Positions 53,886 to 62,313 of a DNA stretch of 64,000 nt are shown in pieces (the stretch's first letter is position 1; each line of letters starts with the position of its first letter). A program made the translations under genes and the position numbers. This DNA comes from Martinezella calliandrae. Lineage in GTDB: Bacteria; Pseudomonadota; Alphaproteobacteria; Rhizobiales; Rhizobiaceae. Below the pieces are notes generated by a model, which worked only from the letters and a program-made list of their open reading frames with translations, was not told the DNA's origin and did not search any database. The stretch is taken from positions 140,380 to 204,379 of the forward strand of contig NZ_JARFYN010000006.1 in the NCBI RefSeq assembly GCF_030272695.1, in the 5' to 3' direction.

Positions 53886-54710
53886 ATGTCCATCGAAGAT
53901 AAGGTAGCAAGCCATTATACGCGTGGTTCGCTGGAGAAGACGATCCTGGGCGGTCTTGCGGCCAGCGGCAAGGATATCGATCATCTCAGCATCGACGACC
54001 TTGCCGGTATCGATGAATTTCATCTCGGACGGCGCGAGGCAACGGTGGAATTCGCCAAAGATCTCGATCTGCTCGATGGTATGCGGCTCATCGATATCGG
54101 ATCGGGGATTGGCGGGTCGGCGCGCTATATCGGCAGCGAGTATGGCTGTATCGTCACCGGTGTCGATCTGACGGATGAATTCGTCGATGTCGCCAATGCT
54201 TTGACCGCGCGGTGCGGCATGTCCATGCAGGTGTCGTTCCGGCAGGCAAGTGCGTTGGCGCTGCCCTTTGCCGATGAAAGTTTCGATCGTGCGACGCTCA
54301 TTCATGTGGGCATGAACATCGAAGACAAGGCGGCGCTATTTTCCGAGGTGCGGCGGGTACTGAAGCGTGGCGGTCGGTTCGGCCTTTACGAGATCATGCA
54401 GGTTCGTGACGGCACGCTGCCCTATCCGATGCCCTGGGCGATGACGCCGGAGACGAGCTTCGTTCGAAGCCCTACCACCTACCGACAACTGCTTAAAGAT
54501 GCCGGCTTTACGGTGGAGTTCGAGCAGGACCGCAGCGCCTTGGCGATCCGGCTGGCGCAGGAAATGCGGGCCAGCGCCGAAAACGGCGGGCAGGCGCTGA
54601 GCCTTGGTGCACTGATGGGGCCAAGCGCGGCGGAGCGGATGGGCAATGTCAGCGCCTCGGTCGGAGGTGGGCTGATCGCTCCGATCGAAATGGTCGCCAA
54701 GGCCGATTGA
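53886..54710 (+). CDS. SAM-dependent methyltransferase (class I, UbiE-like)
   Basis: This is a 274-residue methyltransferase. Motif I LIDIGSGIGGSARYIG, acidic VTGVDLTDEF, and post-motif LPFADESFDRATLIHVGMNI mark the SAM-binding Rossmann fold. The N terminus (VASHYTRGSLEKTILGGLAA) recalls enzymes acting on small metabolites or lipids. The ATG at 53886 has GGAGAGG upstream. It is 193 bases downstream of the LuxR gene, so it may be its target. Substrate unknown. Confidence 0.87.
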   Translation: MSIEDKVASHYTRGSLEKTILGGLAASGKDIDHLSIDDLAGIDEFHLGRREATVEFAKDLDLLDGMRLIDIGSGIGGSARYIGSEYGCIVTGVDLTDEFVDVANALTARCGMSMQVSFRQASALALPFADESFDRATLIHVGMNIEDKAALFSEVRRVLKRGGRFGLYEIMQVRDGTLPYPMPWAMTPETSFVRSPTTYRQLLKDAGFTVEFEQDRSALAIRLAQEMRASAENGGQALSLGALMGPSAAERMGNVSASVGGGLIAPIEMVAKAD

Positions 54711-54763
54711 AGGAGGCCGAGCTTGCAACGCCTGGATTGACAGGGGCGTTGTGCTGTCTGTAT

Positions 54764-54846
54764 GGAGAAGCCATCGGCAATGGATTCTGCCGGGCCATGC
54801 GGCCGAACCGCTACTCTGAATTTCCAGAGATGCTAATGACTCCTAC
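54764..54846 (+). ncRNA. Fluoride riboswitch (crcB motif) upstream of the CLC-F gene
   Basis: The layout fits the crcB motif. P1 arms are GGAG (54764-54767) and CTCC (54840-54843). P2 is GGCA/TGCC around ATGGATTC, close to the consensus ATGG-NN-TT loop. AACCGC and a following hairpin (CTCTG...CAGAG) are followed by GCTAATGACTCCTAC, near-identical to the conserved 3' segment CTGATGACTCCTAC. An alternative hairpin pairs TCCTACTC (54841-54848) with GAGTAGGA (54869-54876), a plausible expression platform. The gene downstream encodes a CLC-F-type channel, a known fluoride-riboswitch target. Confidence 0.8.
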
Positions 54847-54878
54847 TCGATGCGCCAACGGGGCGAAGGAGTAGGACC

Positions 54879-54968
54879 ATGTCGATAATTCTGCTGTTAC
54901 CCTTTCCCTGTCCGATAATCGCTATCCCCGAAAGGCCGGCCGTCGGTCTCGCGGGAGGGACGAACTAA
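54879..54968 (+). CDS. Possible 29-codon leader ORF coupled to the CLC-F gene
   Basis: ATG at 54879 opens a frame of 29 codons ([20 protein letters not shown], then AVGLAGGTN) ending in TAA whose last A is the first base of the downstream ATG (TAATG). A GAAGGAGTAGG purine run, part of the riboswitch hairpin, precedes it and could be its ribosome site. It may therefore be translated when the hairpin opens and couple to the channel gene. It could also be a chance frame. Confidence 0.4.
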   Translation: MSIILLLPFPCPIIAIPERPAVGLAGGTN

Positions 54969-56371
54969 TGTCCGCATCCGCATTTTTTCATCATCGTTTT
55001 CAGCAACTGCGCAGTATTTTGAAGTGGGTCATCCTGGTGGTGCCGATGGCAGCCGTGGTCGGGTCACTCTGCGCCCTGTTTCTCTGGAGCCTCGACCAGG
55101 TGACGGTGGCGCGATTCGATCATCCTTGGCTGATCTTTGCGATGCCGGTCGCGGGCTTCCTGATGGTGCTGGCCTACCAGCATTTTGGCCGCGGGGCGGA
55201 GGGTGGCAATAACCTAATCGTCGATCAGATCCATGAGCCCGGCGGCGGTGTGCCGTTGCGGATGGCGCCATTCATCCTGGTCTCGACCGTATTGACACAT
55301 CTGGTCGGCGGTTCGGCGGGGCGCGAAGGAACAGCGGTACAGCTCGGCGGCAGCGTCGCGAGCGCCTTTGCCAAGCTTTTCCGGCTGAGCCACGCCGAGG
55401 TTCGCATCTTGCTGATGGCCGGCATTGCCGCCGGTTTCGGTGCGGTTTTCGGCACGCCGATCGCCGGTGCTGTCTTTGCGCTCGAGGTTCTGACCATCGG
55501 GCGCATGCAATACGAGGCTCTGATCCCATCTCTCGTGGCAGCAATTGCGGCTGACTGGGTTTGCCATGCATGGGGTATCGAGCACATTCAATACCGTATC
55601 GCCTACCTTGCCGGCACACCCGCAAGCACCTTCCATCTCGATGCCTTGCTGCTTATAAAGGTCGGCATTGCCGGCGTGCTCTTCGGGCTGATGGCGCGCT
55701 GCTTCAGCGAAATTTCTCACATGATGACGGCAGCCTTCAAAGGGATTTGTGCCTATGCGCCACTGCGGCCGGTCATCGCCAGCGCCGTGCTCATCGCCTT
55801 GGTCTATGTGCTTGGCACGCGCCAATATCTTGGCCTCGGTGTCTGGTCGCCCAACCCCGGCGATGCGACCATTCCTGGTTTCTTCGACCCGACACGCATC
55901 GACTATTGGAGCTGGTTCTGGAAGGCGGTCTTTACGATCGTGACACTCAGTTCCGGCTTCAAGGGGGGGGAAGTGACACCTTTGTTTTTCATCGGCGCCG
56001 CGCTCGGCAATGCCATTGCCGCCGTTCTTGGTGCGCCGATCGATCTCTTTGCAGCGCTCGGCTTTGTCGCGGTCTTTGCGGGAGCTACCAACACGCCGCT
56101 CGCCTGCGTGATCATGGGTGTGGAGATCTTCGGTGCGACGCATACGGTCTATCTCGCCGTTGCCTGCTTCCTCGCCTACATCTGCAGCGGCCATACAAGC
56201 ATCTATCTGTCGCAGCGTATCGGCATCGTGAAGAGCGCTGCGGCCAGTCACATTCCCTCTGGAACCTCCCTTCGCCATGTTCGGGATCTCAATGCCAAGG
56301 CGTTAGGCGATAAGATCGGCATAGTTCGCCAGGCGCCGCCGCAATCCAGACGGAAGGGTCCAAAGCCATGA
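54968..56371 (+). CDS. CLC-family fluoride/proton antiporter (CLC-F/EriC-F type)
   Basis: This is a 467-residue CLC protein with about ten membrane helices. It has the GREGT motif in [15 protein letters not shown], the [22 protein letters not shown] helix, and the later [18 protein letters not shown] segment. The fluoride riboswitch in its leader strongly suggests a fluoride exporter rather than a chloride channel. GGGAGGG precedes the ATG at 54968. No CBS domains are present. A chloride channel is the alternative. Confidence 0.87.
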   Translation: MSASAFFHHRFQQLRSILKWVILVVPMAAVVGSLCALFLWSLDQVTVARFDHPWLIFAMPVAGFLMVLAYQHFGRGAEGGNNLIVDQIHEPGGGVPLRMAPFILVSTVLTHLVGGSAGREGTAVQLGGSVASAFAKLFRLSHAEVRILLMAGIAAGFGAVFGTPIAGAVFALEVLTIGRMQYEALIPSLVAAIAADWVCHAWGIEHIQYRIAYLAGTPASTFHLDALLLIKVGIAGVLFGLMARCFSEISHMMTAAFKGICAYAPLRPVIASAVLIALVYVLGTRQYLGLGVWSPNPGDATIPGFFDPTRIDYWSWFWKAVFTIVTLSSGFKGGEVTPLFFIGAALGNAIAAVLGAPIDLFAALGFVAVFAGATNTPLACVIMGVEIFGATHTVYLAVACFLAYICSGHTSIYLSQRIGIVKSAAASHIPSGTSLRHVRDLNAKALGDKIGIVRQAPPQSRRKGPKP

Positions 56372-56933
56372 TCCGTTAGAGCAATGGCGGCAGGTTGCAG
56401 CATGAAGCATTAGAATAAGGTCGGCAGCGAGAGTGCAGCCGAGGATATTCAAGAAGCAGATATCGTTGTCTTAATTTATTCGGTGAGTTCCATGAATTAT
56501 CTCATCGTCTTCCTTGGCGCGGGATCGGGCGGCGCCTTTCGTCTCGGCGTCAACCAAGCCGCCGCCCGCATAAATTTCTTCGCCGGGTAATTTTTGTTTC
56601 GCGAGGGACTGGCTAGCGAAAATGTGAAGCGGCCTGCGGCAAAAAGCGCCTTTGCCGGCCGCATTTTTGCCGGTTCTGCGGCGGAGATTTTGGGAATTCG
56701 CTGAGATTTCAATGCACAACAAAGCACCGCTCTCGCGAACGGTTTCTCTTGCGAAATTCGACTAACGCACTCATATAATCGCCTATTATGATTATTGCAT
56801 AACAGAGGAGTCGGGCACCGATCGCGTATGGGCCAGGCAAATGCTGAAATTGCCGGACCTGCGCCTCCCCAAGATTTCCGAGCAGATTCCCTGAGACAAG
56901 ATTTCCTCCCCCAGACAGCAGCTACAGACAGAT
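56372..56933. other. 562-base region with crcB relic and hydroxylase promoter
   Basis: Apart from the truncated crcB-like frame (56492-56590, listed separately), no intact gene is visible. The right part, about 56750-56930, is AT-richer (ATAATCGCCTATTATGATTA) and probably holds the promoter of the hydroxylase gene that begins at 56934. The first 120 bases hold nothing I recognise. Confidence 0.5.
56492..56590 (+). pseudogene. Truncated crcB-like fluoride exporter relic
   Basis: The 32-codon frame MNYLIVFLGAGSGGAFRLGV-NQAAAR-INFFAG closely resembles the start of rhizobial-type CrcB proteins (MNYLLVFLGGG-G---RHGVN--AAR-). It stops just before the expected FPWGTL-VN block, and I see no continuation in other frames. 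Located 121 bases after the CLC-F gene, it is probably a deletion remnant of a second fluoride exporter. Too short to be functional. Confidence 0.55.
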
Positions 56934-57779
56934 ATGACGGAGAGCACTTTGAGCGCACCAGCTCCCACAACCACCGAGCCGCGTGCTCCAGAACAAACCT
57001 TCGGTACGGCCGGTATCGCACCGATGGACCGACCGAGCGCCATGACGCGCTTTTTCATGGGCATCGTCGCCTGGGCCGAAAGCCTTAATCTCAAATACGC
57101 CAAGCTCGGCAATCCGCCGGTTTATGACAATGCGACGTTCCCCTGGGCCGCCGAGATCGAAAAGGACTATCCCGCGATCCGCGCCGAGCTGGAAAAAGTG
57201 CTGTTGCGCCAGAGCGAACTGCCGACCTTTCAAGACATTTCCACTGATGTGAAGACCATTTCGACGGACACGCGTTGGAAGACCTTCTTCCTTCTTGGTT
57301 TTGGCGTGAAGTCGGAGCAGAACATCAATGCGTGCCCGAACACCTGGGCGGCCGTCCAGAAAATTCCAGGCCTGACAACGGCGATGTTCTCCATCTTCGA
57401 ACCGGGCAAGCATCTCCCCGCCCATCGCGGCCCCTATAACGGCGTGCTACGCCTGCACCTTGGCCTCATAGTGCCGGAACCCAATGAGAAGCTCGCCATT
57501 CGCGTCGACAAGCAGGTCTGCCATTGGCAAGAAGGCAAGGCCCTGATTTTCGACGACGCCTATGAGCACGAAGCCTGGAACCATTCCGACAAGACCCGCG
57601 TCGTGCTCTTCGTCGATTTCGTCAAGCCGCTGAAATTTCCGGCACGCATCGTCAACTGGGCCTTGATGAACTTGGCGATCTTCACGCCCTTCATCAAGGA
57701 AGGTCTCGACAATCACAAGGAATGGGAAAGGAAGTTCTACGCCGAAGCCGAAACGCTGCGAAACCGTCCGAAGGCATAA
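56934..57779 (+). CDS. Aspartyl/asparaginyl beta-hydroxylase family (LpxO/OlsC-like)
   Basis: This is a 281-residue Fe(II)/2-oxoglutarate dioxygenase. Metal and substrate ligands are in HLPAHRGPYNGVLRLHLGL and DDAYEHEAWN. Hydrophobic stretches near the N terminus (MTRFFMGIVAWA) and C terminus (NWALMNLAIFTPFI) suggest membrane association. In this family LpxO hydroxylates lipid A acyl chains and OlsC hydroxylates ornithine lipids in Rhizobium; which of these it does cannot be told. A terminator follows. It converges with the giant E1-KAS III gene. Confidence 0.87.
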   Translation: MTESTLSAPAPTTTEPRAPEQTFGTAGIAPMDRPSAMTRFFMGIVAWAESLNLKYAKLGNPPVYDNATFPWAAEIEKDYPAIRAELEKVLLRQSELPTFQDISTDVKTISTDTRWKTFFLLGFGVKSEQNINACPNTWAAVQKIPGLTTAMFSIFEPGKHLPAHRGPYNGVLRLHLGLIVPEPNEKLAIRVDKQVCHWQEGKALIFDDAYEHEAWNHSDKTRVVLFVDFVKPLKFPARIVNWALMNLAIFTPFIKEGLDNHKEWERKFYAEAETLRNRPKA

Positions 57780-57805
57780 GCGCATCGACGGTGACCTTAA
57801 CGAAA

Positions 57806-57836
57806 CCCCGGAATCCTCTATGGATTCCGGGGTTTT
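57806..57836. terminator. Bidirectional terminator between converging genes
   Basis: CCCCGGAATCC (57806-57816), loop TCTAT and GGATTCCGGGG (57822-57832) are followed by TTTTGTTT on the plus strand; the minus strand has AAA before the stem. It lies 27 bases after the hydroxylase stop and 30 before the fusion gene's stop. Confidence 0.92.
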
Positions 57837-57865
57837 GTTTATCGGTCTGTTTGAAACCGTAACAG

Positions 57866-60800
57866 CTATTTTATCGTACGCACGATGGCTGCGCCCGACG
57901 TCATGCCGCCGCCGAAGGCGACGAGGCCGAGATTGAGCGGCTCGGAGCGTTCATTGGCAACATGCATCATGGCGAGCGGAATGCTCGACGAACTGGTGTT
58001 GCCATAGGTTTCGATGACGCTCAGAGCCGGCCGGCCGCTGCGCTTGGCGATGGTGTCGATAATGCGTTGATTGGCCTGATGTGGCACCAGAAGGTCGAGA
58101 TTGGCGAGCTCGAGCCCGGCATCGACGCAAGCGTCCTCGATCGAGCGCGACATCGAATGCACGGCTTCCGTGAAGACCGAGCGGCCGTTCATCGATATGA
58201 CGCCTTCGTCCGGCAGCGGCACGTAGAGGAGGTCGCCCGGCTCCGGACGGCCGCTGATGATCGGACGGCTGGCGGCAAACAGCGGATTGCGCGCCATGTC
58301 GCGGCTGGTCACCAGACAAGCCGTGGCAGCATCGCCGAACAGGATGGCGGTCGAGAAATCGTTCATGTCGAGTAGTGGCGAGAGCACTTCCGAGGTGACG
58401 ATCAGTACCTTGGCGTCGTTCTGCTGGGCGATGAAGTCGTAGGCTTGCTGCAAGGCGTAGAGATAGCCCGAGCAGGCGGCTCCCATGTCATAGGCGGCAA
58501 GCGACGGCCGCACCCCGTCTTCGGCAACGGCGACGGCAACACGGCTTGCAAGCGACGGCGTGGCGATATCGGGCGTGCCGGTGGCGGCAATGACGAGGTC
58601 CATATCATGAATCGTCATATTGGTCTGGTGCAGGAGATCGCGGACGGCCTTGGTGGCAAGGCTCAACGTGCCTTCGCCCGGGCCGACCCAGAAGCGGCTC
58701 TTGATGCCGGTCAGGGCAAAGATTTCCTCGGCGCGCCGGTTGGGCCAATTGTGGATGATGTCCTCATTGGTGACGCTGCGGGCACCGGTCGCAAAACCCA
58801 TGCCGCTGACGGCAATTTCGGAGAAGTTGCCGGAATGACGGCGTAGCGCCGGGATCGCATGCGACTTCAGTCGGCGCAGCACGAACTTGTTATGGGTTTC
58901 CGAGGCAAGCGCGAAGTTGCGTTCACTCAGGGCGCGGTTGGCATCGACAGTCAAGAGCGCGCTGTCGGTGGCAATCTGGTCGCCGATCTTGGCGAAGACC
59001 TCCTTCACAACGCCGCCGATGTTGGCGCATATTTCGACGGAAGCCTTGGTCGCCTCGACCACCGCGACGAGCTGGCCAACCTCGATAGTATCGCCCGCCT
59101 TGACCAGAACATCGGTCACCAGAACGCTTTCATCCGCAGGGCCGGAACCGATAGCCTTGATTGCCGCGGTTGGGCCGGTCTTGTCCTCTTCATGCCAGGT
59201 GACCTCGCATTCGAGAACCTCAGCCATCAGATCAACCAGCTTGCTGTAGGACGGCAGCGTTTCCAACTGGTTACGGAAATTGAAGGGGACATGCGCATCC
59301 GAGCGGGCAAGCCGGCGGGCGACCACGGGTACGTCGGTCTTCTCGGTGACCGTCGCGACGATTTCGGCGCCCATGCCGACCGTGCGATTGTCTTCGTGCA
59401 CCACGATCAGTCGCTTGGTGCGCTTGGCGCTCGCGAGCACTTCCTTCTCGTCCCAAGGCGAGATCGAGCGCAGGTCGATCACCTCCACGGAAAATCCCTG
59501 CGCTTCGAAGGCGCTCGCCGCCTTGGCGCAGAGCGAAACCGTGTTGCCGTAGGTGACCAGCGTCAGGTCACGGCCGCGCGCGACATAGCGCGAAAGGCCC
59601 GGGCGGACGAAATGGCTGTCGAGATCGGTGGATGTGCGGCCGTCGGAATTGTTGAGCACGGCCTTGGGGTAAAGGAAGACCGTCGGGCGTCGCGACTCGA
59701 AGGCGGCGTTGAGCAGGCCGGCTGCATCGCCGGCGCTGGAGGGCATGACGACGTCGATACCGGGCGTATGCGCGAGCATGCTCTCGAAGCTTTGCGCATG
59801 GAACGGCCCGAGGCCCGGCTTATAGCCGCCGCAGCTCACCATGAGAATAACCGGTGATTCCCAGGCCCCCTGGGTGCGCCAGAACATGCTGCCCATTTCC
59901 GAGACGATCTGGTTGTAGGCGAGTGGCAGGAAATCGGCGAACTGCAGGAAGGCGACTGGGCGTTGACCGGCAAGTGCGCGGCCGACGGCAGTGCCGACGA
60001 TGGTCGATTCGCTGAGCGGCGCATTGCGCACGCGCTCGGGATATTTCGTGCTGAGGCCGCGGGTGACACCGAAGACATCGCCCTTGGGGTCTTCGATATC
60101 CTGACCGAAAAGGACAACATCAGGATTGTCGGCGAGCTGCTTGTCGAGCACGCCGTTCAACGCCTCGCGCATGGTCAGCGTCGCCGCAGACTTGCTGCCG
60201 CGATACTCGGCCGCATCATTGAAAGAGGCTGGATATGGCGCCTTCGCTTCGGGCTCGACGTGAGGCGCGTCTTCCTTGCGGGCAAGGGCTGCTTGCGCCT
60301 GTACCTCAGCGGTCAGATCCTTTTCGATCTGTTCCAGGGCGGCGGCGTCGACACCGGCCTTGTGCAGGGCGGCGCGCAGATTGGCAAGAGGATCGTGGAC
60401 GGAGCCGGCCTCGATCTCCTCTTGAGTGCGATAGGTCTTTTGATCGTCCGCATTGGTGTGGTCGGACAGGCGCTCGATGTCGAGCACCACGAGGCTTGGC
60501 GTGCGGTTGTTGCGGCTGTGGCGGACAGCTTTGCGGAAAGCCTCGCGTGATGCCTGCAGATCGTCGCCATCGGCGCGGATGATGTCGAGGCCGTAGAAGG
60601 AAGAAGCGGGTCCGGTCGGCAGATCGAAGAAAGTCTGTTTGGTGGTGCGCGTCGAGATGGAGAAACTATTGTCTTCGATGATGAAGACAACGGGATATTG
60701 GCTACGCACAGCTTCGGCCACGGCTTCGACGAATTCGCCCTGCTGCGTGGTGCCGTCACCGACGCAGCAAATGGCGATCGGTAGGCTGGGCTTGTGTTTC

Positions 60801-61189
60801 AGTGCTGCGCCAACGCCGACAGAATGCAAAGCGTTGTTGCCGACGGGGCCGACGATGGAGGTGATATTGAGAGCGCGGGAGCATAGGTGCGCGCTCATTT
60901 GCCGGCCGGCTGAATGGGAGTTACTGGTGGCGAGAAGGCTCGAGAAAAACTCACGAATGGGCATGCCGCGCGCCAGCATCAAGGCTTTGTCGCGATAATG
61001 CAGATGCAACCAGTCGTCATCATGGAGGAATTCGTTTAGCAGCGCCGTCGACTCATGTCCCGCGCCGGAAACGTGAAAATGTGCTATGCCTTGCTTGATG
61101 AATTCTCGTTCAAGTCGGTCTATTTCACGAGATGTGAAAAATATTCTATGGAGTTGCTTGAGGTATTCTGTGGTAAATCTCCCTTCCAT
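57866..61189 (-). CDS. Four-part fusion: 2-oxoacid dehydrogenase E1 alpha, E1 beta, lipoyl domain, KAS III ketosynthase
   Basis: This is a 1107-residue single frame. Residues 1-320 are E1 alpha with the thiamine diphosphate motif GDG (144-146) to EDN (172-174). Residues 335-660 are E1 beta (AFLQFADFLPLAYNQIVSE). Residues 685-755 are a lipoyl-like domain with the Lys in VEATKASVEI (K715). Residues 788-1107 are a FabH-like ketosynthase with Cys 906 (GAACSG), His 1037 (PHQAN) and Asn 1064 (YGNTSS). No E2 acyltransferase or E3 domain is present. It could decarboxylate a 2-oxoacid and pass the acyl group via its own lipoyl arm to the ketosynthase for condensation with malonyl-ACP. That pathway is inferred. 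Neighbours are lipid-modifying enzymes. Confidence 0.85.
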   Translation of the reverse strand: MEGRFTTEYLKQLHRIFFTSREIDRLEREFIKQGIAHFHVSGAGHESTALLNEFLHDDDWLHLHYRDKALMLARGMPIREFFSSLLATSNSHSAGRQMSAHLCSRALNITSIVGPVGNNALHSVGVGAALKHKPSLPIAICCVGDGTTQQGEFVEAVAEAVRSQYPVVFIIEDNSFSISTRTTKQTFFDLPTGPASSFYGLDIIRADGDDLQASREAFRKAVRHSRNNRTPSLVVLDIERLSDHTNADDQKTYRTQEEIEAGSVHDPLANLRAALHKAGVDAAALEQIEKDLTAEVQAQAALARKEDAPHVEPEAKAPYPASFNDAAEYRGSKSAATLTMREALNGVLDKQLADNPDVVLFGQDIEDPKGDVFGVTRGLSTKYPERVRNAPLSESTIVGTAVGRALAGQRPVAFLQFADFLPLAYNQIVSEMGSMFWRTQGAWESPVILMVSCGGYKPGLGPFHAQSFESMLAHTPGIDVVMPSSAGDAAGLLNAAFESRRPTVFLYPKAVLNNSDGRTSTDLDSHFVRPGLSRYVARGRDLTLVTYGNTVSLCAKAASAFEAQGFSVEVIDLRSISPWDEKEVLASAKRTKRLIVVHEDNRTVGMGAEIVATVTEKTDVPVVARRLARSDAHVPFNFRNQLETLPSYSKLVDLMAEVLECEVTWHEEDKTGPTAAIKAIGSGPADESVLVTDVLVKAGDTIEVGQLVAVVEATKASVEICANIGGVVKEVFAKIGDQIATDSALLTVDANRALSERNFALASETHNKFVLRRLKSHAIPALRRHSGNFSEIAVSGMGFATGARSVTNEDIIHNWPNRRAEEIFALTGIKSRFWVGPGEGTLSLATKAVRDLLHQTNMTIHDMDLVIAATGTPDIATPSLASRVAVAVAEDGVRPSLAAYDMGAACSGYLYALQQAYDFIAQQNDAKVLIVTSEVLSPLLDMNDFSTAILFGDAATACLVTSRDMARNPLFAASRPIISGRPEPGDLLYVPLPDEGVISMNGRSVFTEAVHSMSRSIEDACVDAGLELANLDLLVPHQANQRIIDTIAKRSGRPALSVIETYGNTSSSSIPLAMMHVANERSEPLNLGLVAFGGGMTSGAAIVRTIK

Positions 61190-61352
61190 TTCAATGATTT
61201 TCCTAATCTTTCATGTCCATTAATTCGCGTGGGATAGGTAACCCCGTGGGATGCCTTTTTCAATACACGTTAAATGACAATATCTTCTCGATTTGAAATA
61301 GGTTTCCGAGCAATGGTTGCATAAGAGAATTTGGCGAGGCTGGTTTCAACAC

Positions 61353-61390
61353 AAAAATCGCCGTGCCTCCCATCACAAATGTGATCGGCG
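61353..61390 (-). terminator. Likely terminator after the VOC gene
   Basis: On the minus strand CGCCG (61390-61386), an inner ATCACATTTGTGAT palindrome and CGGCG (61363-61359) are followed by ATTTTTG. It is 15 bases past the VOC stop codon. Confidence 0.55.
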
Positions 61391-61404
61391 AGAAGAGGCG
61401 AAAC

Positions 61405-62310
61405 CTACTTCGTCGCCGCATGAATCTCCGCGATATATCCTCCCGGAAACGCCACCATCGCGGCGTCCCGGCCGTCGCTGGTGTAGGGGCCGGCGATCAC
61501 CGCAGCACCGCTTGCCGTCGCCTTGGCAAGCGTGTCCTTCAGGTCGGCAGTTTCATAGCCGGTGATCTCGTGGCCGTGAGGATAGGGCAGATGCCCGTCG
61601 GTGACGAGCACCGTCATCTTGCCGAAAATCGATTCGACACGGATCCGATGAAAGGTGTCGTTCGGCCGGCCAATCTCGACACCCGCGGCTTTGGGATCGT
61701 CGGAAACGATCCTGCCGTGCGAAAAGGCGAGGAAATCTTCAACGAAGGCACCAACGCGATCGGGCGAAACGTAGACCCGGTTTTCCGGCACGGTCTGTAG
61801 CGGCGGGTAGTTGGCGGTCACCGTGTGCCAATAAAGCTGCATGCTGACGCCGCCCGGCCACTGGATGACGGCATCGCGGCCGATCGGATCGGGGAACGGC
61901 GCAACGATCACGTCTGCACCTGCGGCTCTTGCCGCTGAGACCGCTTTGTCCATGTCGGTGACGAGATAGCCAGTACGCTCGAAGCCGAAGGGGTAGGGGA
62001 TCGGCGTGGTGAAGCCGAAGAGCGACACGTAGCCCACTGGTGTCTGCAGCAATTGCGATGTCGTGCTGCTCGGCGTCGGCGTTACCGCAGTTGTCACCTG
62101 CTTTGTGCTGGTACCGCCGAAGGTGGCGAGGAAGCTTTTCGCAAAAGCATCGACGTCGCCGGGCGCGACATAGACGTGGGTTGTATCATATTGCGGACCA
62201 ACACCGACCTGGTCCGTCGCCAATGCGGAAAGCGGTACGCCGAGCGCGAGGCCAAGGCCGGCGAACATCGCGCGCTTCGACGTTAGGCGAGGTATGCAGT
62301 TCATATTCAT
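61405..62310 (-). CDS. Exported VOC/glyoxalase-like protein
   Basis: This is a 301-residue protein with an export signal (SKRAMFAGLGLALGVPLSAL|A) and two VOC (glyoxalase/bleomycin) half-domains: YVAPGDVDAFAKSFLATFGG, WPGGVSMQLYWHTV, then YVSPDRVGAFVEDFLAF, AFPGGYIAEIH. Possible metal ligands are the His and Glu at the ends of those beta-strands. It may bind or transform a small molecule in the periplasm. It starts 3 bases after the stop of the desaturase-family gene, so the two are one operon. Confidence 0.8.
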   Translation of the reverse strand: MNMNCIPRLTSKRAMFAGLGLALGVPLSALATDQVGVGPQYDTTHVYVAPGDVDAFAKSFLATFGGTSTKQVTTAVTPTPSSTTSQLLQTPVGYVSLFGFTTPIPYPFGFERTGYLVTDMDKAVSAARAAGADVIVAPFPDPIGRDAVIQWPGGVSMQLYWHTVTANYPPLQTVPENRVYVSPDRVGAFVEDFLAFSHGRIVSDDPKAAGVEIGRPNDTFHRIRVESIFGKMTVLVTDGHLPYPHGHEITGYETADLKDTLAKATASGAAVIAGPYTSDGRDAAMVAFPGGYIAEIHAATK

Positions 62311-62313
62311 GCC

